DNA from: Chamaecrista fasciculata | Lineage: Eukaryota; Streptophyta; Magnoliopsida; Fabales; Fabaceae | Reading direction: 5' to 3' | Length of the DNA: 64,000 nt | Assembly (NCBI GenBank): GCA_003254925.1 | Contig: QANZ01052502.1 | Coordinates: 12,684 to 76,683, forward strand | Part shown: positions 44,881 through 56,188 of the stretch, piece by piece | Numbering within the stretch: the first letter of the stretch is position 1 | Layout: each line of letters opens with the position of its first letter | Translations under genes and position numbers: made by a program | The notes under the pieces: model-generated | What the model was told of the DNA's origin: nothing | The model's database searches: none | What the model saw: the letters and a program-made list of their open reading frames with translations, nothing else

Positions 44881-46702
44881 CGAGTAATTATGTTGTTGTA
44901 TTTATTGCAAGGAAACTTAACTTAGTTGTGAATTGGTAATTTGCGTGCTATTGAATATTGGTATCATCTGTACTGAATGTGTTCGTTATCTCGAATGGTT
45001 GAGACTGTATTATAGGATTGTAATATCGTTGCTGTATACTTTATAAGAAAGTGCTAAAGATGTGTGAGTGTTGATGGATTTTTTTTAACATCCTTATCAA
45101 AGTATAACTTTTCTAAAGCTTTGGTTCCTACTATTTCTGACGGCATATAGAAGCAAGACCAATAATTGATGGCATGATAGTTTCATATGGTTTTATCTTC
45201 CGATACTATTCCTTTCATTTAATACTCCACAAAATTTCCAAATGAAACTTCTGAGAAAAGTTAATCTTCGAACAACTTAACTGCTATTCTTATTCAAATT
45301 TTAAATCCTGAATGAAACTTTAAAAGAACTTTCATTACTAGTTTTCCATGGTCAAACTTTATTTTATAAACTCATAAATTTTATTACTCCCCTTCAAAGT
45401 TTTATTTTACTAAACAAGTCTTCAAAATAGACTTATATTTTAGAAAACTTCATTTTTATTAAAAATGGCTTGTTTACAACAATTTTCCCTTGGTTCTGAA
45501 TTCAAGTAACTCTAAAATATTATCTTTTATCAAGGATAGTTATTTTACATGTTTTATAATCACAATTTAATTTATTAGTAAAACGAATTCTTCACCTCTT
45601 CCTTAAGCGAACAACTTCTACATTTCAGTCATTAAATTTTACAGGTGTTAATATTCCTAGGAAGTCTGTTACTATAATATTTTAAGATAAATGTTAATTC
45701 TTGCCTTCTTTTACTCTCTTTGAAGTTTACAGATTGTCTTTCATGATGTTACCTTTGACTTCATACCCTTGTGTGTTTAGATTATTATCCATGTTGAATT
45801 GTTGTTGTTCGTTGTGTACTAATATGTATTGTACCTTGTTAATTTATATAATTGCTGGTTTTAGTTGGTAACCCATTTCCCTATGTGGTGGTTTCCAACA
45901 CCACGATTTGGGATGGGTTAGCCACTCACTGAGTTGTAAAACTCACCCCCTTCCCTTTATTTATTTTTAGTTGCAGGTTTAGAAAGTTTGAAGTGTCTAG
46001 GTAGGTGATGTTCTGTTAGCAGGCGACACACACATTGTTCATGTGTGCCAGGTTGTACTCCATATTATTGAACTCTAGAGTTGCCCTCCAAATCCACAGG
46101 CAGGATGTTCGCTTTTATAAGATTTGTTATGATAAGTTATAAACGACAATATCATTTATGTAATTTTAGTTTAGCATATGATTTCCTTTAAGTGTAGGCT
46201 TACGGGGTGTGAGATTTTTCTTGCATTTCGTGCCGGTCACGTGCCTAGGTTTGGGTCGTGACATCTCTGGTTAATCATAGGGGACGCATTGATGTGGGAA
46301 GTTGATGGAGTAACATGTACATAATTCTGGGATGAGTTTCTAAAAGGACAGCTTGGTCCACTATTCTGGGATGGCAGGCATTTTTCAACAGCAAACATTA
46401 TGTCTGACCAAGTTAAGGAACCAACAAATCAGTCCATACACTCCTCATCTATCCTATATCACTTATATTAGCGAATAAAGAAACCACCAAATCAGTCCAT
46501 AAACTCATCATATAAAACTCAAACCTATTAAAATCACTACAATCAAGCAGCAATTACAATTACAATCTATCATCAGTTCCATACTTAACTTGTCTGGGTA
46601 AGTGGCAAGCAACTTGATTTCAACAGCTATAAAAGTAGGAGACACCTGAGAATATGAGATTTTTACTTAATACCGGCTGCACACTTTAATTTTAATTAGC
46701 TA

Positions 46703-46950
46703 AAACAACTCAACAGTGCTACCAAAGTTAAGGAATGAAGCAATGTTGGTCAGATAATCCAGTGCAAGTAAATAAAAAAACATATTTAATCAAATAAACA
46801 ACTCAACAGTGCAACGGAAGTTAAGGAAGGAAACAATCTTGGTGAGATAATCCAAAGCAAGTAAATAAATAAACATATCAGTTCATACTCTCAAACAAAT
46901 AGAACCTAAAACTATTTGATGAGATAATCCAGAGCAAGTAAGAAACTGAA
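46703..46950. repeat. Tandem repeat in intron 1, ~94-bp unit
   Basis: AACAACTCAACAGTGC starts at ~46703 and ~46797, each followed by AGATAATCCA(G/A)(T/A)GCAAGTAA. A third, partial copy of AGATAATCCAGAGCAAGTAA is at ~46922. Non-coding. Confidence 0.65.
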
Positions 46951-47488
46951 GATTAAAACAAACATATCAGTTCCTATATCACTTATATTAAGCAACTGAA
47001 GATTAAAAAATAACAACACTACCTCACACTTTAGTTTTAATACTTCTATTTACTTTGTTAATAAATATTTCGGTCATATCATACAGTTCAAAGAACAAAT
47101 ACCAACACAAAAATATCTACTTCAAACAATTGAAGCAAAATAATACAGTAATCTTCCCTCATTTAAAGTGTATGGCAACAAAATAACCCAATCTCAAGTG
47201 AAAAACGAAAATCACGTCCTTTGGACTCTCTCTGCACGGCTTGGCTTTCTTAATCGCGTCCTTCTTCACTCTCTCTGCACTGATCAAATTCACAGCCCAA
47301 ATCAAATCACAAAATGAAAAACCACACTCTCCAAAAGAGCAATTTGAGGAATCAGAAGAAATAAAATCAATCCGAAATTTAGAGTAGAGAAAGAGAGACA
47401 TGGTGACAGCCAGAAACTTACAGCGGCAACAAAAATGGGATCGAAAGAAATGAGGAGTGGCGGACCGGAAATGGAGAAGGAAGTCCAT

Positions 47489-47900
47489 GATGATGATGAT
47501 GAAGATAAGAGGATAATTTGAATGATGAATTTTAGAAGTTGTAATGTTGGAAAGAAGGAGAGAGCTGCGTGGGTTTTGATTGAGGCAAAATGTTAAAATT
47601 AGAAAAGAGAATTTGTGGAAATTGAACTTTGGAGAGAAATTGAGGAAATTGAAGAAAATGAAGAATGAAGGAGAGATGTTGAAAAAGGAGGATAGAAAGT
47701 TAATTTGAAGAAGAAAAGACAATGGTGGGAATGAATTGATTTTGAAATTTGAAATTTGAAATGGGATTTGTAGGTGGTGGACAATGGTGAGAATGAATTG
47801 ATTTTGAAATTTGAAATGGGATTTGTAGTGGAAGATGCGTTTTGTTTTTTTTTTTTTTTCAGAGGTGAGGAGGAAGATGAGTTCAGATTGTGAGGCCACA
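47489..47900 (-). promoter_or_regulatory. Probable 5' UTR of the split gene
   Basis: On the minus strand a long C/T-rich stretch (TTC, CTC and CATCATCAT runs) leads into ATG at 47488, typical of plant leaders. It includes a near-perfect direct repeat of about 50-60 bp (47719-47779 and 47780-47830). Long frames read here come from the skewed composition and are not proposed as protein. Confidence 0.45.
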
Positions 47901-48134
47901 TTTGATTTTTTTTATGATGGAATGAGAAGGCGACACGCGGCGGTAAAAAAAGCTTAGATTGTAGAAGATAGAAATAGAGATAGAGATAGAGATTGCATGA
48001 TGGGAGCGGATTAGATCTTTTTGTGGGTTTCTATTTTGTTTTTTTTTTTTGTCTTTGGGCTTCGGCCCCGTTTTGTCACAAAAAAATGGGGATTACATGT
48101 AAAAATTAATTCAAACTATTGTATATATATTTTA

Positions 48135-49033
48135 GGTGAAAGTACACTTTTAGTTTCATAATTTTTGCACAAGTCTCAATTTGGTCTCATAATTTTTTTT
48201 GTTGCACTTTTAGTTTCATATCTTCTACTTCCATGGCGGCATTATATGTTTACTAAAAGTATAGATGTGAATTAGGAGAAACCGAAAACAACATTAATTA
48301 CTTTCAAAATCACTAATCTCATACTAGTGGTTACACCCTCATAATTTGTATAGCAGCACCACAAAACACCCTCATAGTCACTAATCCCTTATTTAATTAA
48401 CTATCATATATATATATATATAACACCTATAATTTATTATTTTAACTGTCGTAGAAATATAACATTTCTTGTGTTGAATGAAGATGGAAATTGATGATGT
48501 CTCAGTGAAATATCTAATGAGGAGTTGGATCTTCTAGTGAAAAATTAAAGCAGTGTTTAGACCTTAATATAACACAACATTTTTTTTAATAGAGTGCCAC
48601 GTGTTAATAAACGAACGAAAGAAATGAAATTAAACAGCCATAAATTCTTTACGTCAAAGTGTACTTTTGGTCCCATATCTTTTGCTAAAATTGTAGATTT
48701 AGTCCCGTGTTACATTTTTGGTCCCATATCTTGGGGTTATTTTGCAGAATTAGTCCTATATCTCTTAGTCAGGTTGCAGAATTAGTCTCATATCTTTGGG
48801 TCAGGTCCGACATTGGTCTAATATCTTCTTATCAGATGGGACTGGTGGTGAAACTTTTTGCAAAGATATGAGACTAATTCTGCAATTTGATCAAAAAATA
48901 TGGGACCAAAAGTGACACGGGACCACATCTGCAATATTTTACAAAAGACATGGGATCAAAAGTCCAACAAAAAAAGTTATGAGATTAAATTGAAATTTAA
49001 ACAAAAATTATAAGACCAAAAGTTCAATTCTTT
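48135..49033. mobile_element. M3-like MITE, interrupted
   Basis: Left arm 48135-48231 (GGTGAAAGTACACTTTTAG, TTTGGTCTCATAATTTTT) pairs with 48960-49033 on the right. An additional TTTTGGTCCCATATCTTTT arm starts at ~48665. The 420 bp between 48232 and 48655 is unrelated AT-rich DNA. The right end stops ~26 bp from the CLE stop codon. Confidence 0.6.
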
Positions 49034-49059
49034 AAATACCGAGAACTATTCGATTTCAT

Positions 49060-49350
49060 CTAATGATGGTGTGGATTTGGGCCGCCTGGGCTGAGTCTGG
49101 TGGGCCTAAAGTCTGTCGGCCCAATCAAAAGCAATCGCTGTCGTCTTCGTGTGATTTCCTTCATGATCACTTGTTTGGCTCTGTGGCTAAATGCATCATG
49201 ATTTTGTTGTTTATTATTTTCTCTGTTTGCTTTTGGAGAAGAAGCAACTACAGTAGTAATACTACTAACAATGCGAGCTTCGCACAAGAAATTCACAAAT
49301 GGGAATACAAGAAGCAGAATAAGAAATACAACCCTCATCATAAACGACAT
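49060..49350 (-). CDS. CLE signalling peptide precursor (CLE1-7 type)
   Basis: Single-exon gene of 96 codons. Residues 1-25 (MSFMMRVVFLILLLVFPFVN, cut after ...LCEA) are a clear signal peptide. A hydrophilic variable region follows. Residues 85-96, the very C-terminus, read RLSPGGPNPHHH, a complete 12-residue CLE motif preceded by basic residues (~68-71, RRRQ). Mature CLE peptides are cut from such precursors, secreted, hydroxylated (and sometimes arabinosylated) on the two central prolines, and perceived by leucine-rich-repeat receptor kinases of the CLV1/BAM type. The RLSPGGP spelling is that of the Arabidopsis CLE1-7 group, linked to root responses to nitrogen, and of legume nodulation CLEs. 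Asn at position 8 and a triple His ending are less common than the DP(Q/R)HH seen there. ATG 49350 is the first; Met4/Met5 are alternatives. Confidence 0.95.
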   Translation of the reverse strand: MSFMMRVVFLILLLVFPFVNFLCEARIVSSITTVVASSPKANRENNKQQNHDAFSHRAKQVIMKEITRRRQRLLLIGPTDFRPTRLSPGGPNPHHH

Positions 49351-49418
49351 ATCGTTTCTTCAGTCTTCACTTTCAATGAAAACCTCCTAAATAAACGTTG
49401 TTGGAGACTGCAGAGAGA

Positions 49419-49434
49419 TTATATATATATATAT
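49419..49434 (-). promoter_or_regulatory. TATA box region of the CLE gene
   Basis: ATATATATATATATAAT on the minus strand about 70 bp upstream of the CLE ATG, suiting a short 5' UTR. Because it is a simple TA run the exact box cannot be fixed. Confidence 0.5.
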
Positions 49435-49720
49435 GTATGATGTGAATTGTGAAGTGTGAATCCACATGTATATGGATGGTATTTAGTTGGGTTGAGTTGG
49501 CTGTATATTTATATACATTAGTGTCACACTCACACACATTATTACTATTAAAGTCAAACTCTAATTATTCCCATTGAAAAATCATTTTATGAGCTACATC
49601 ACCATAGTGCTCCTAAGTCCTACCAAAACAATCCCCAAAAAAAAAAAAGTTAATTTTGGGTTGAAGTGCAATTTTGATTCTTTATTTTTGGGAGGTTCTA
49701 ATCTGATTATTTATCTTTTT

Positions 49721-50253
49721 GAGTAAAATAACTTCTCAGTCCCTGATTTTTGCACTCGCTGAGAGATAGGTCCCTGAATTTTACCCATTGTACTAGCCGA
49801 TCATAGGGTTTAGGGTTTTTAATATTTTGAAGGACTAAATTGAAATATTTGAAAGAGTTTTGGGACACTTTACAATTTTATTTTGAGGATTTGGGACTAA
49901 AATGAATGAATATGATGAAAAAGAGGGGGAATTGAGAATAATAGAATAAAAATGGGTCAGGGACCTATAAGTACAATGAGGAAATGCTGAGGTGTCGCTA
50001 TTTTATGACGTGGCAGTTTTTTTTTTTGGAACATAACGGGTGCTGACGTGGACATAACGGGACACGTCAGCGCATAACGGGACACATCAGCGTCTGTTAT
50101 GGCCACGTCAGCTTTTTTGTAACGATAATATGACGGAGGGACCAATTAGTTAGGCGTTTGCAAATTTCGGGGACCGGCTAGTACAATGGGTAAAATTCAG
50201 GGACCTATCTGTCAGCGAGTGCAAAAATCAGGGACCGAGAAGTTATTTTACTC
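49721..50253. mobile_element. MITE family M5 with long inverted ends
   Basis: 533 bp. The left arm begins GAGTAAAATAACTTCTCAGT and the right arm is its near-perfect complement over at least 80 bp (TTTTTGCACTCGCTGA and TTTTACCCATTGTACTAGCC recur inverted). The centre has three copies of CATAACGGG(A/T) with GACACGTCAGCG (50034-50092). Flanks are T-rich and give no certain target duplication. Confidence 0.85.
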
Positions 50254-50279
50254 TTTTTTTTTTCATTGTAATTTTAGTT

Positions 50280-50620
50280 TTATAAGTTTCTTATAAATTT
50301 CACTCAATGGTCATAACGATTGAATGTATGTGATCATATCTCTTTCATATCAATTATTTCAAATGCGACGAGTCTCGAGTTATATTTTATTTTTAACGAG
50401 TCTTTTTTTCAACTAGTTGGAGTCGTTAGCAAACAAGATCAAATGGGATTTCAAAAGTGAATCGTTTGTTTCATAATTAAACAAGTGAAATTGGTCTTAT
50501 ATATCTCTCTTATTTCATTTTTGATTGTGATGAGTTAGGAAATATATGTTATTTTCGACTAGTCCTTTTTCAGCCTAGTTCACTTTTGGCTTTCAGAACC
50601 ATTTTTCTAATTTTATTTTA
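50280..50620. mobile_element. M1-related MITE fragment
   Basis: Shares with the M1 elements the motifs ATATCTCT...TTTCAT, CAACTAGTTGGAGTCGTTAGC and GATCAAATGGGATTTCAAAA. Ends are missing. Confidence 0.5.
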
Positions 50621-51358
50621 CTTCATTTACTTACGATTCCAAATGTGTAGAAAAAGGACTCAAAACACATAAACTTGCGACTCTGATCCTCTGTATTCAA
50701 AGGCTCTCTGCAGTCTTCTGTATTGGATCGCCCAACCAAACATAAACTATGAGACCGTGCATTTTTCTAAATGAGTTTGTCACGTGTCAAGATTCCAACA
50801 ACGAACAAGAAATCGAACAGTTAAAAATGACCCAAATATAGAAAACTCTAAAATATCTAATTCCAAATTCCCGGGAATACGATTTCATAAACTTGGATGT
50901 AAGAAAAAAATTTAAAATTTATTCAAATCATAATTCACCGTACATAGCCAATAATTGTCCAATTATTTTTTTATACACATCAAATATCAAATTATTAAAT
51001 TTAAACAAAAACATAATCCAAATGTGCACCAACTTTCACCTAATATTAATTTAGTGTAAAAATTAAAAAGTCAAACAACAAACTTTATGGATGAAAAAGT
51101 ATTACTTTATAAACTTGAGAACTTTTGGGTGAGTAGATAGAGAGAAGGTAACAAATAAAGAACACAACAATTTGTTATTCTCGTTTAGGTTAGAGCATTA
51201 AGCAGAAAGAAAAATCAAATGAATGTTAGATAATATATTGGATTGGATCCTCTATCGGGAGATCCACTAAATTTTTTATAGATAAATAAAATACACAAAA
51301 TAAATTATTTTAAAGTTATCGAAATTAGCTCGCCATCTAATTGATATATTTGTAAATT
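50621..51358. other. AT-rich intergenic DNA, nothing identified
   Basis: No gene or RNA recognised. Confidence 0.5.
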
Positions 51359-52221
51359 GGTCAAATAGTTATTTTGGTCTTAAATGTATGCCTTAATATT
51401 CGTTTTGGTCTTTTATGTTTTAAAAAGTTCAAATTGATCTTAAATGTTGAAGAAATGATTAATTTTAGTCTCAAACTATTGAATGTGGTAATATTTATCT
51501 TATTCAAGTTTAAATGTGATTTCAGAGCTACCTAATATTTTCGAATAGTACTTTTTCTATTCAGTTTGGGCCATCAGTAAACGAGATCAAATGAGATCTC
51601 AAAAGTAGATCACTCATTTTACGATCAAATAAGCGAAATTGGTCAAATTTCTCATGTGTTAAGTCCTAATGTGATAAATTCAGAGCTATGAGCTATTGTT
51701 GACAAGTCCCTTTTTTTTGTCCAGTTGGAATTGTCAACATATGAGGTTAAATCAGACTCGAAAGTGGGGTTGAGACCAAAAAGTAAAAAATTATGAAAAA
51801 TGGATTCTAAATCTACTTTTAAGCCTTATTTGACCTCATTTATAAACGATCCCAACTGGGCAATAAAAAACTTATTAAGAGTAACTCGTATTTCTAAATT
51901 CATCGCATTCGGAGTTGAAACAAGAGAAATATGACCAATTTTACTTGTTTCACTGTAAAAAAAGCGGCCTACTTTCGGTATCCGATTTCACCTCATTTGT
52001 TGGCAACCCCAACTAAATTGAGAAAGTACTCTTCGAAAGCAAAACGTAGTTCTGAACTTGTCACATTCGAACTTGAAACGAGAGAAATATGATTACATTC
52101 AATAATTTGGGACTAAAATAAAATATTTTTCTAACATTTAGGATCAATTTGAACATTTTGAAATATGAATGATCAAAATGAACATTAGAGCATACATTTA
52201 TGATCAAAATGACCCTTTGAC
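51359..52221. mobile_element. MITE family M1, copy 2 (long form)
   Basis: 863 bp, inverted ends GGTCAAATAGTTATTTTGG and CAAAATGACCCTTTGACC. It is longer than 35985-36523 because the internal ATATTTCTC...TCAGAGCTA and GTTGG(A/G)(A/C)TCGT modules are repeated. Flanks TTGTAAATT and TTGTTAAAT are 7 of 9 alike, a possible old 9-bp duplication. Confidence 0.7.
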
Positions 52222-53269
52222 CTTGTTAAATTTATCCAAATTTATCTGAATTCAAAAGTTTACCAAAAACAACTTATTTGAATTTAATGATGAATTAAAA
52301 AAAATAGCTATAAGCTATGTATAAAATAGTAAACTAATATGGAAAAAAAAAACTAATAAGATTTTCAAGTAATAAGCTCGAGTGTTTGACACTAGCAAGA
52401 TGCCAAGATCAAATATATAACAAAGCTTAAATATTTCTATCACAAATTCTCTGTCATGATCTGTCAGTCAACTTTAAATAAATACAAATTTAAGCATCAT
52501 TATCAAGGACCAAAACATTAAATATTCATAAAACATGAAGATTTTCTCGTATTAAAAAACTAAAGTATAAAGGTTAAAAGAAAATTTTAGATACATTACA
52601 AGGACTAAATAGTTATTATTTATGTAATCAAAGTCAAATCATAGATATGGCTGAAAAAAAAGAACATATTTAGATTATATATCACATTTTATAATTTGAA
52701 AAGGAACTCGACTTTAGACTTGGGTCATGATTATAATCATAAAGGAGTAAAAACATGGAACACTTTGGAGATAAGCTCACGAGTTTTTTTATGGTTGTTT
52801 TCTTTTTGTGCGTTATCCATCTAGTATATATAATTTTCTCCCGATTAATTTAGATTTGACATACACTACGCATATATATCTTAACAAGGATAATTGTATT
52901 TATATAAGGTCTCGAATATGTGATCTTGTTTAGCTGATACTAATAAATCGAGAGTGAATCCTTTATAATGCATTACATATGTAGTGCTAAGAGAAAAATT
53001 AGAGAGAGAAAGTGTTAGGGGTGTAGATCTAATGACACTTTCTCTCTTTAACTGTTGCTTTCGGATCAGCTCAAATTTGACTATGTTATTTGGTCTTCCT
53101 TTTACATCGTTTCAATATTACTTATTGCAAATATGACCAAATAATGTGTTAAGGTTTGTACCAAGGTGATGCACAAAATTAAGGAATAAAAGTGCTATTT
53201 TGCAGTATATTATCATATTTTATGAAATGAAACTGCTTAATCGTTTACTTAGTGATTTCAGGCTATGTA
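52222..53269. other. AT-rich intergenic DNA, nothing identified
   Basis: No gene recognised. A CT-rich word pair, AGAGAGAAAGTGTTAG and its inverted form ACACTTTCTCTC, flanks ~53010, probably a small fold-back. Confidence 0.45.
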
Positions 53270-54400
53270 TCACAACAGAAAACACTCAAATAAGCATAAC
53301 CGAAGGTTGGAGAAGTTGATATGAACGAAGGGAAACCTTTTAGGTTTGCGTCGTCACTTGAGCCGGCGGCGCAACCCAAGACTCAATGACAAAATTGGCA
53401 GATAAGATGCTGACGTTAGATAGAGCTTATAGAAGGAATTTTGAACTGAGTCGTCACTATTCCCGACAGCGCAAGAAACTGACATTCGAAATAAGGAGTT
53501 TTAACTAACCAAGCTCAAATATTGGAGCTATTACGCGGAAAACGAGGAGAAATCGTTGAGCCGTCACACTATGTCAGCGGCGTAGCACGAGGGCGCAAGG
53601 CCAAAAATTCTTCTATAAATAGCCTTCGTCATTCCAACCTAAAAGCCACTTCTCATCCTCGGGCGGTGACTAGAGCACTCTCAAAACGCGATGTTACTCT
53701 GCCGAAGGCATGAGTAACTAATCTTTCAATATCGTGAAGAGGAATCCGACGATATGACCAGAGTTCATCGATCTTCATGAAGGGAGTAGTGGTTTGGTTA
53801 TGTATTTCTGTATTTTTAGTAGTTCATAGGTTTATGATTAATTGTTAGTATATTAGACAATTAGTTTTTGGATTTCTTTAGTACTTTTATACGAATTATT
53901 GGTTTGATACGGGTTGTCCTTTACATTTAATGATTAATAATATGTATTCGTACTTTTCACTTCATGGTATTGACTGATTTATCCTAACTTTCATTTGTCA
54001 CCAGTGCTTAAGGTTATCTTCGGAGTTGTGAATCTATTCCTGGTTTGGGTGGTTTGTAAAGTCATTCATGATCAATATTTTGTGGTAGCAAAGTATTTGG
54101 CAATTGGCTTTCGTTATTATAATCAAGTTGCCTTAGCTCCATATCCTTTATCGAACGAGGAAAGCCTATCGAAAGTTCCATCCTTTGGGTATGTTCTTTA
54201 TATCGTTTATCTTTATTAATTCGTCACGATCACCATTGAATCCAGAAACAATTCCTTCCTACTCTTGCAAAGAGTTTCGTGAGAGATTCAACCTTAGAAC
54301 TGTCGTGTACTATATTATAATATATAGTATTCGAGCAATTTTTGAGTATTAATTATTAAATTTGATTATCCATTCAAAATATCAAAGTGCACCTTACAAC
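53270..54400 (+). mobile_element. Ty3/gypsy LTR remnant (Tat/Athila-like)
   Basis: A GC-richer block with repeated CGTCAC and GGCG words leads to a TATA box TCTATAAATAG (53612-53622) and a promoter leader. Further on, TTTCGTGAGAGATTCAACCT...TACTATATTATAATATATAG...TTTTTGAGTATTAATTATT (54270-54355) matches the region upstream of the primer-binding leader at 25898-26100. Left and right termini could not be fixed, and no gag or pol is present. The 74-codon frame at 53995-54219 is not recognisable. Confidence 0.5.
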
Positions 54401-54835
54401 GAGTACCGATCACTTTCTGTCTTAACACTATATTTGTAGTGCACTTACACTATAGGAAATCTATTCTCCTAATAAATCACTTATCACTTATAACACATTC
54501 TTTCTATATGATTATTTTAATTTTAAGGGTAAGTATAACCAACCCTAGCTTTATCTTCTAGAGCCTAACAAAGCTTGCATTTGAAGAAAAGAATATTCAA
54601 TCTATCTTATTCTTTCGTTTCCATTAATTAGCCCTTAATAACTCTTCATCAAGTCAACTTCTTTAAGGATTAGGATTTTCTTCATCTGCAAACAGTGAAT
54701 ATCCAAATAATTAATTTCAGGCCAATAATAATAATAATAATTAATTCAACAAATACAATTTCACTAATTTAAATTTAAGCTCTCCAACAAAACCTAGCAA
54801 AAATAAATTGAAAAGAGATGACTAACCTAGCTAAA

Positions 54836-55550
54836 CTAGCTGCAATTAAAATGGGCTAGGTCCTATAAGATGACCCACAATCTTATAAAATAATTTAGGA
54901 TCGGCTACAAAAATTCATTAATTTTTTAATTAGGAATTTTTGAGCCCTGCCCTAATAAGAATAGGACCAAAGAGGATTATGATCAGGCTTTATTAGGACC
55001 AACCCTAATTATTATTATTATTAAAAAGATATTTAAATTATTATAATAATTCCATTTTGTAATTTTTTATATATTTTTTAAATGTAAATAAAGATAAATA
55101 ATAAACCAAAAATGTTTTTTCAATGGAAGATAATAAAGATCGTTTAGTGATGGATGGTTAAATAATGAATAATTTTGTGAAATATATCTTTTTTGACTAA
55201 TTTTCACTTTCACATTATTATTTTTATTATGTAATTTTGAGAATATTAAATAATTATACAAGTTGTGACTTGTGATATTATCTTGTAATTTTTTAGTAAT
55301 TTTGATTCATATTAAAAAATTATATAATTGGAATTTTAATTCTATTTGTATTTAAAAAAATTAAAATAAATTAATATAAAAACTCATAGGGCTAGCCCTA
55401 AGCTCTAGTAGAGCCGAACTGGGCTAGAATTTATTGCCCAATTTTAAGTAAAATTTTTTGAGCTCGTCCCTAATTAACTTAGGCCTACATAGGGTTAGGG
55501 TCAGGTCCAGTCGGGCCGGACCGAACTAGCCTATTTTGACAGTTCTAGCT
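54836..55550. mobile_element. MITE with AGGGCTAG-type inverted ends
   Basis: Ends TAGCTGCAATTAAAATGGGC at left and GCCTATTTTGACAGTTCTA at right are inverted copies with mismatches. The interior is AT-rich with several GGGCTAG/CTAGCCC words. A solitary end of the same type (TAGCCCATTTTGACAGTTCT) is at 56606-56625. Confidence 0.5.
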
Positions 55551-56157
55551 ATAATTAAGTCCACTTTGGATCATCATGCATTTAGTTTATTTTTTTTTAA
55601 GTTGGCCTACATTTTAATTAAAGAAAATATTCAAGCAAAATTATTTTTATCTGTTATAAATTTCTTTCAATGGTATATATATTTTTTATATTATTTCTTA
55701 TATGGATTGATCATGAAAAAATAGTTTTATTGTCATTTTTTATTAATGAATCTTATAACAAAAATATAAAAAATTTTAAGTAAGTTTAGTCCGTTGATGT
55801 TTATCAAATATTTGTCATCATTATTTTGCTAAAACTGAACATTTTGATTACTGTTTTTTTCTTTTTGAAAAAATGATACAATGTGTTGATCTTGAAATAA
55901 AATAATTAGAACTTTTGAACAGTAAAAAAATACCGGATAGATGACGGATTCAGATTCTTGCAAGGACAATCTCTCAATCATTTTTTGTCAAATGCTTGCA
56001 TTTGAAGAGACGAATATATATGTCGTCGAAGTCCTACACATAAAGAAAAGTAAAGTCTAAAGTATGTTCATTGTATATACCCAATGCCCCATGAATTCAT
56101 CTTCATTAATTAGTCATTAACTTTTGTAAGTCAACTTATTAACTCAAAGGTCAAAGG

Positions 56158-56188
<31 letters not shown>

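Larger units (their letters stand above)
41600..46263 (+). mobile_element. Long LTR family A, copy 3 (solo LTR with target duplication)
   Basis: Runs from TGTGAGATCCCAAAATTTT to GGGTCGTGACA, flanked by exact 5-bp repeats TCTCT (41595-41599 and 46264-46268), the usual LTR-retrotransposon signature. Net of the nested 605-bp LTR (plus its 5-bp duplication) it is ~4.05 kb. It has no internal LTR, gag or pol, so it is best read as a solo LTR (or a LARD) of a Ty3/gypsy-type element. It contains a CT-rich leader (41785-41850), a GC-richer stretch and the five-unit hairpin array (44597-44880), collinear with 18474-23101. It sits in exon 2 of the minus-strand gene. Confidence 0.9.
38599..47488 (-). 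pseudogene. Unidentified spliced gene split by a long LTR in exon 2
   Basis: Minus-strand model from open frames and GT-AG sites. Exon 1 is 47488-47422 (ATG, 22 codons + 1 nt). Exon 2 is 46403-46264 joined to 41594-41588 once the LTR and one TCTCT copy are removed (147 nt). Exon 3 is 41405-41280, exon 4 is 41169-41008, and candidate exon 5 is 38749-38599. Exons 1-4 all end in phase 1 and every junction keeps the frame open, which chance would rarely give. The product is hydrophilic, rich in Ser, Asn and Lys: NSPRTPLSVLTSSNLNRR in exon 3, SDLFINVGGNNDNEVRH in exon 4, KKFRFAPKLIVNKSSSSSRG in exon 5. I recognise no domain. Exons may be missing between 4 and 5 and beyond the gap. The 4.66-kb insertion in coding sequence should inactivate it. 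Confidence 0.6.

Noticed and set aside
47159..47899. 246-codon minus frame, the longest unassigned frame of the region
   Set aside because: It reads C/T-rich leader and intron sequence of the split gene; composition is extreme Phe/Ser/Lys, and a splice donor with a better supported ATG (47488) lies within it.
49063..49440. 125-codon plus frame over the CLE gene
   Set aside because: Antisense shadow; the minus strand gives a signal peptide and a complete CLE motif.
53522..53713. 63-codon basic frame
   Set aside because: Spans the TATA box of the LTR promoter; not coding.
53995..54219. 74-codon frame with a hydrophobic start
   Set aside because: Located in an LTR remnant, no homologous frame at the related site near 25900, no motif.
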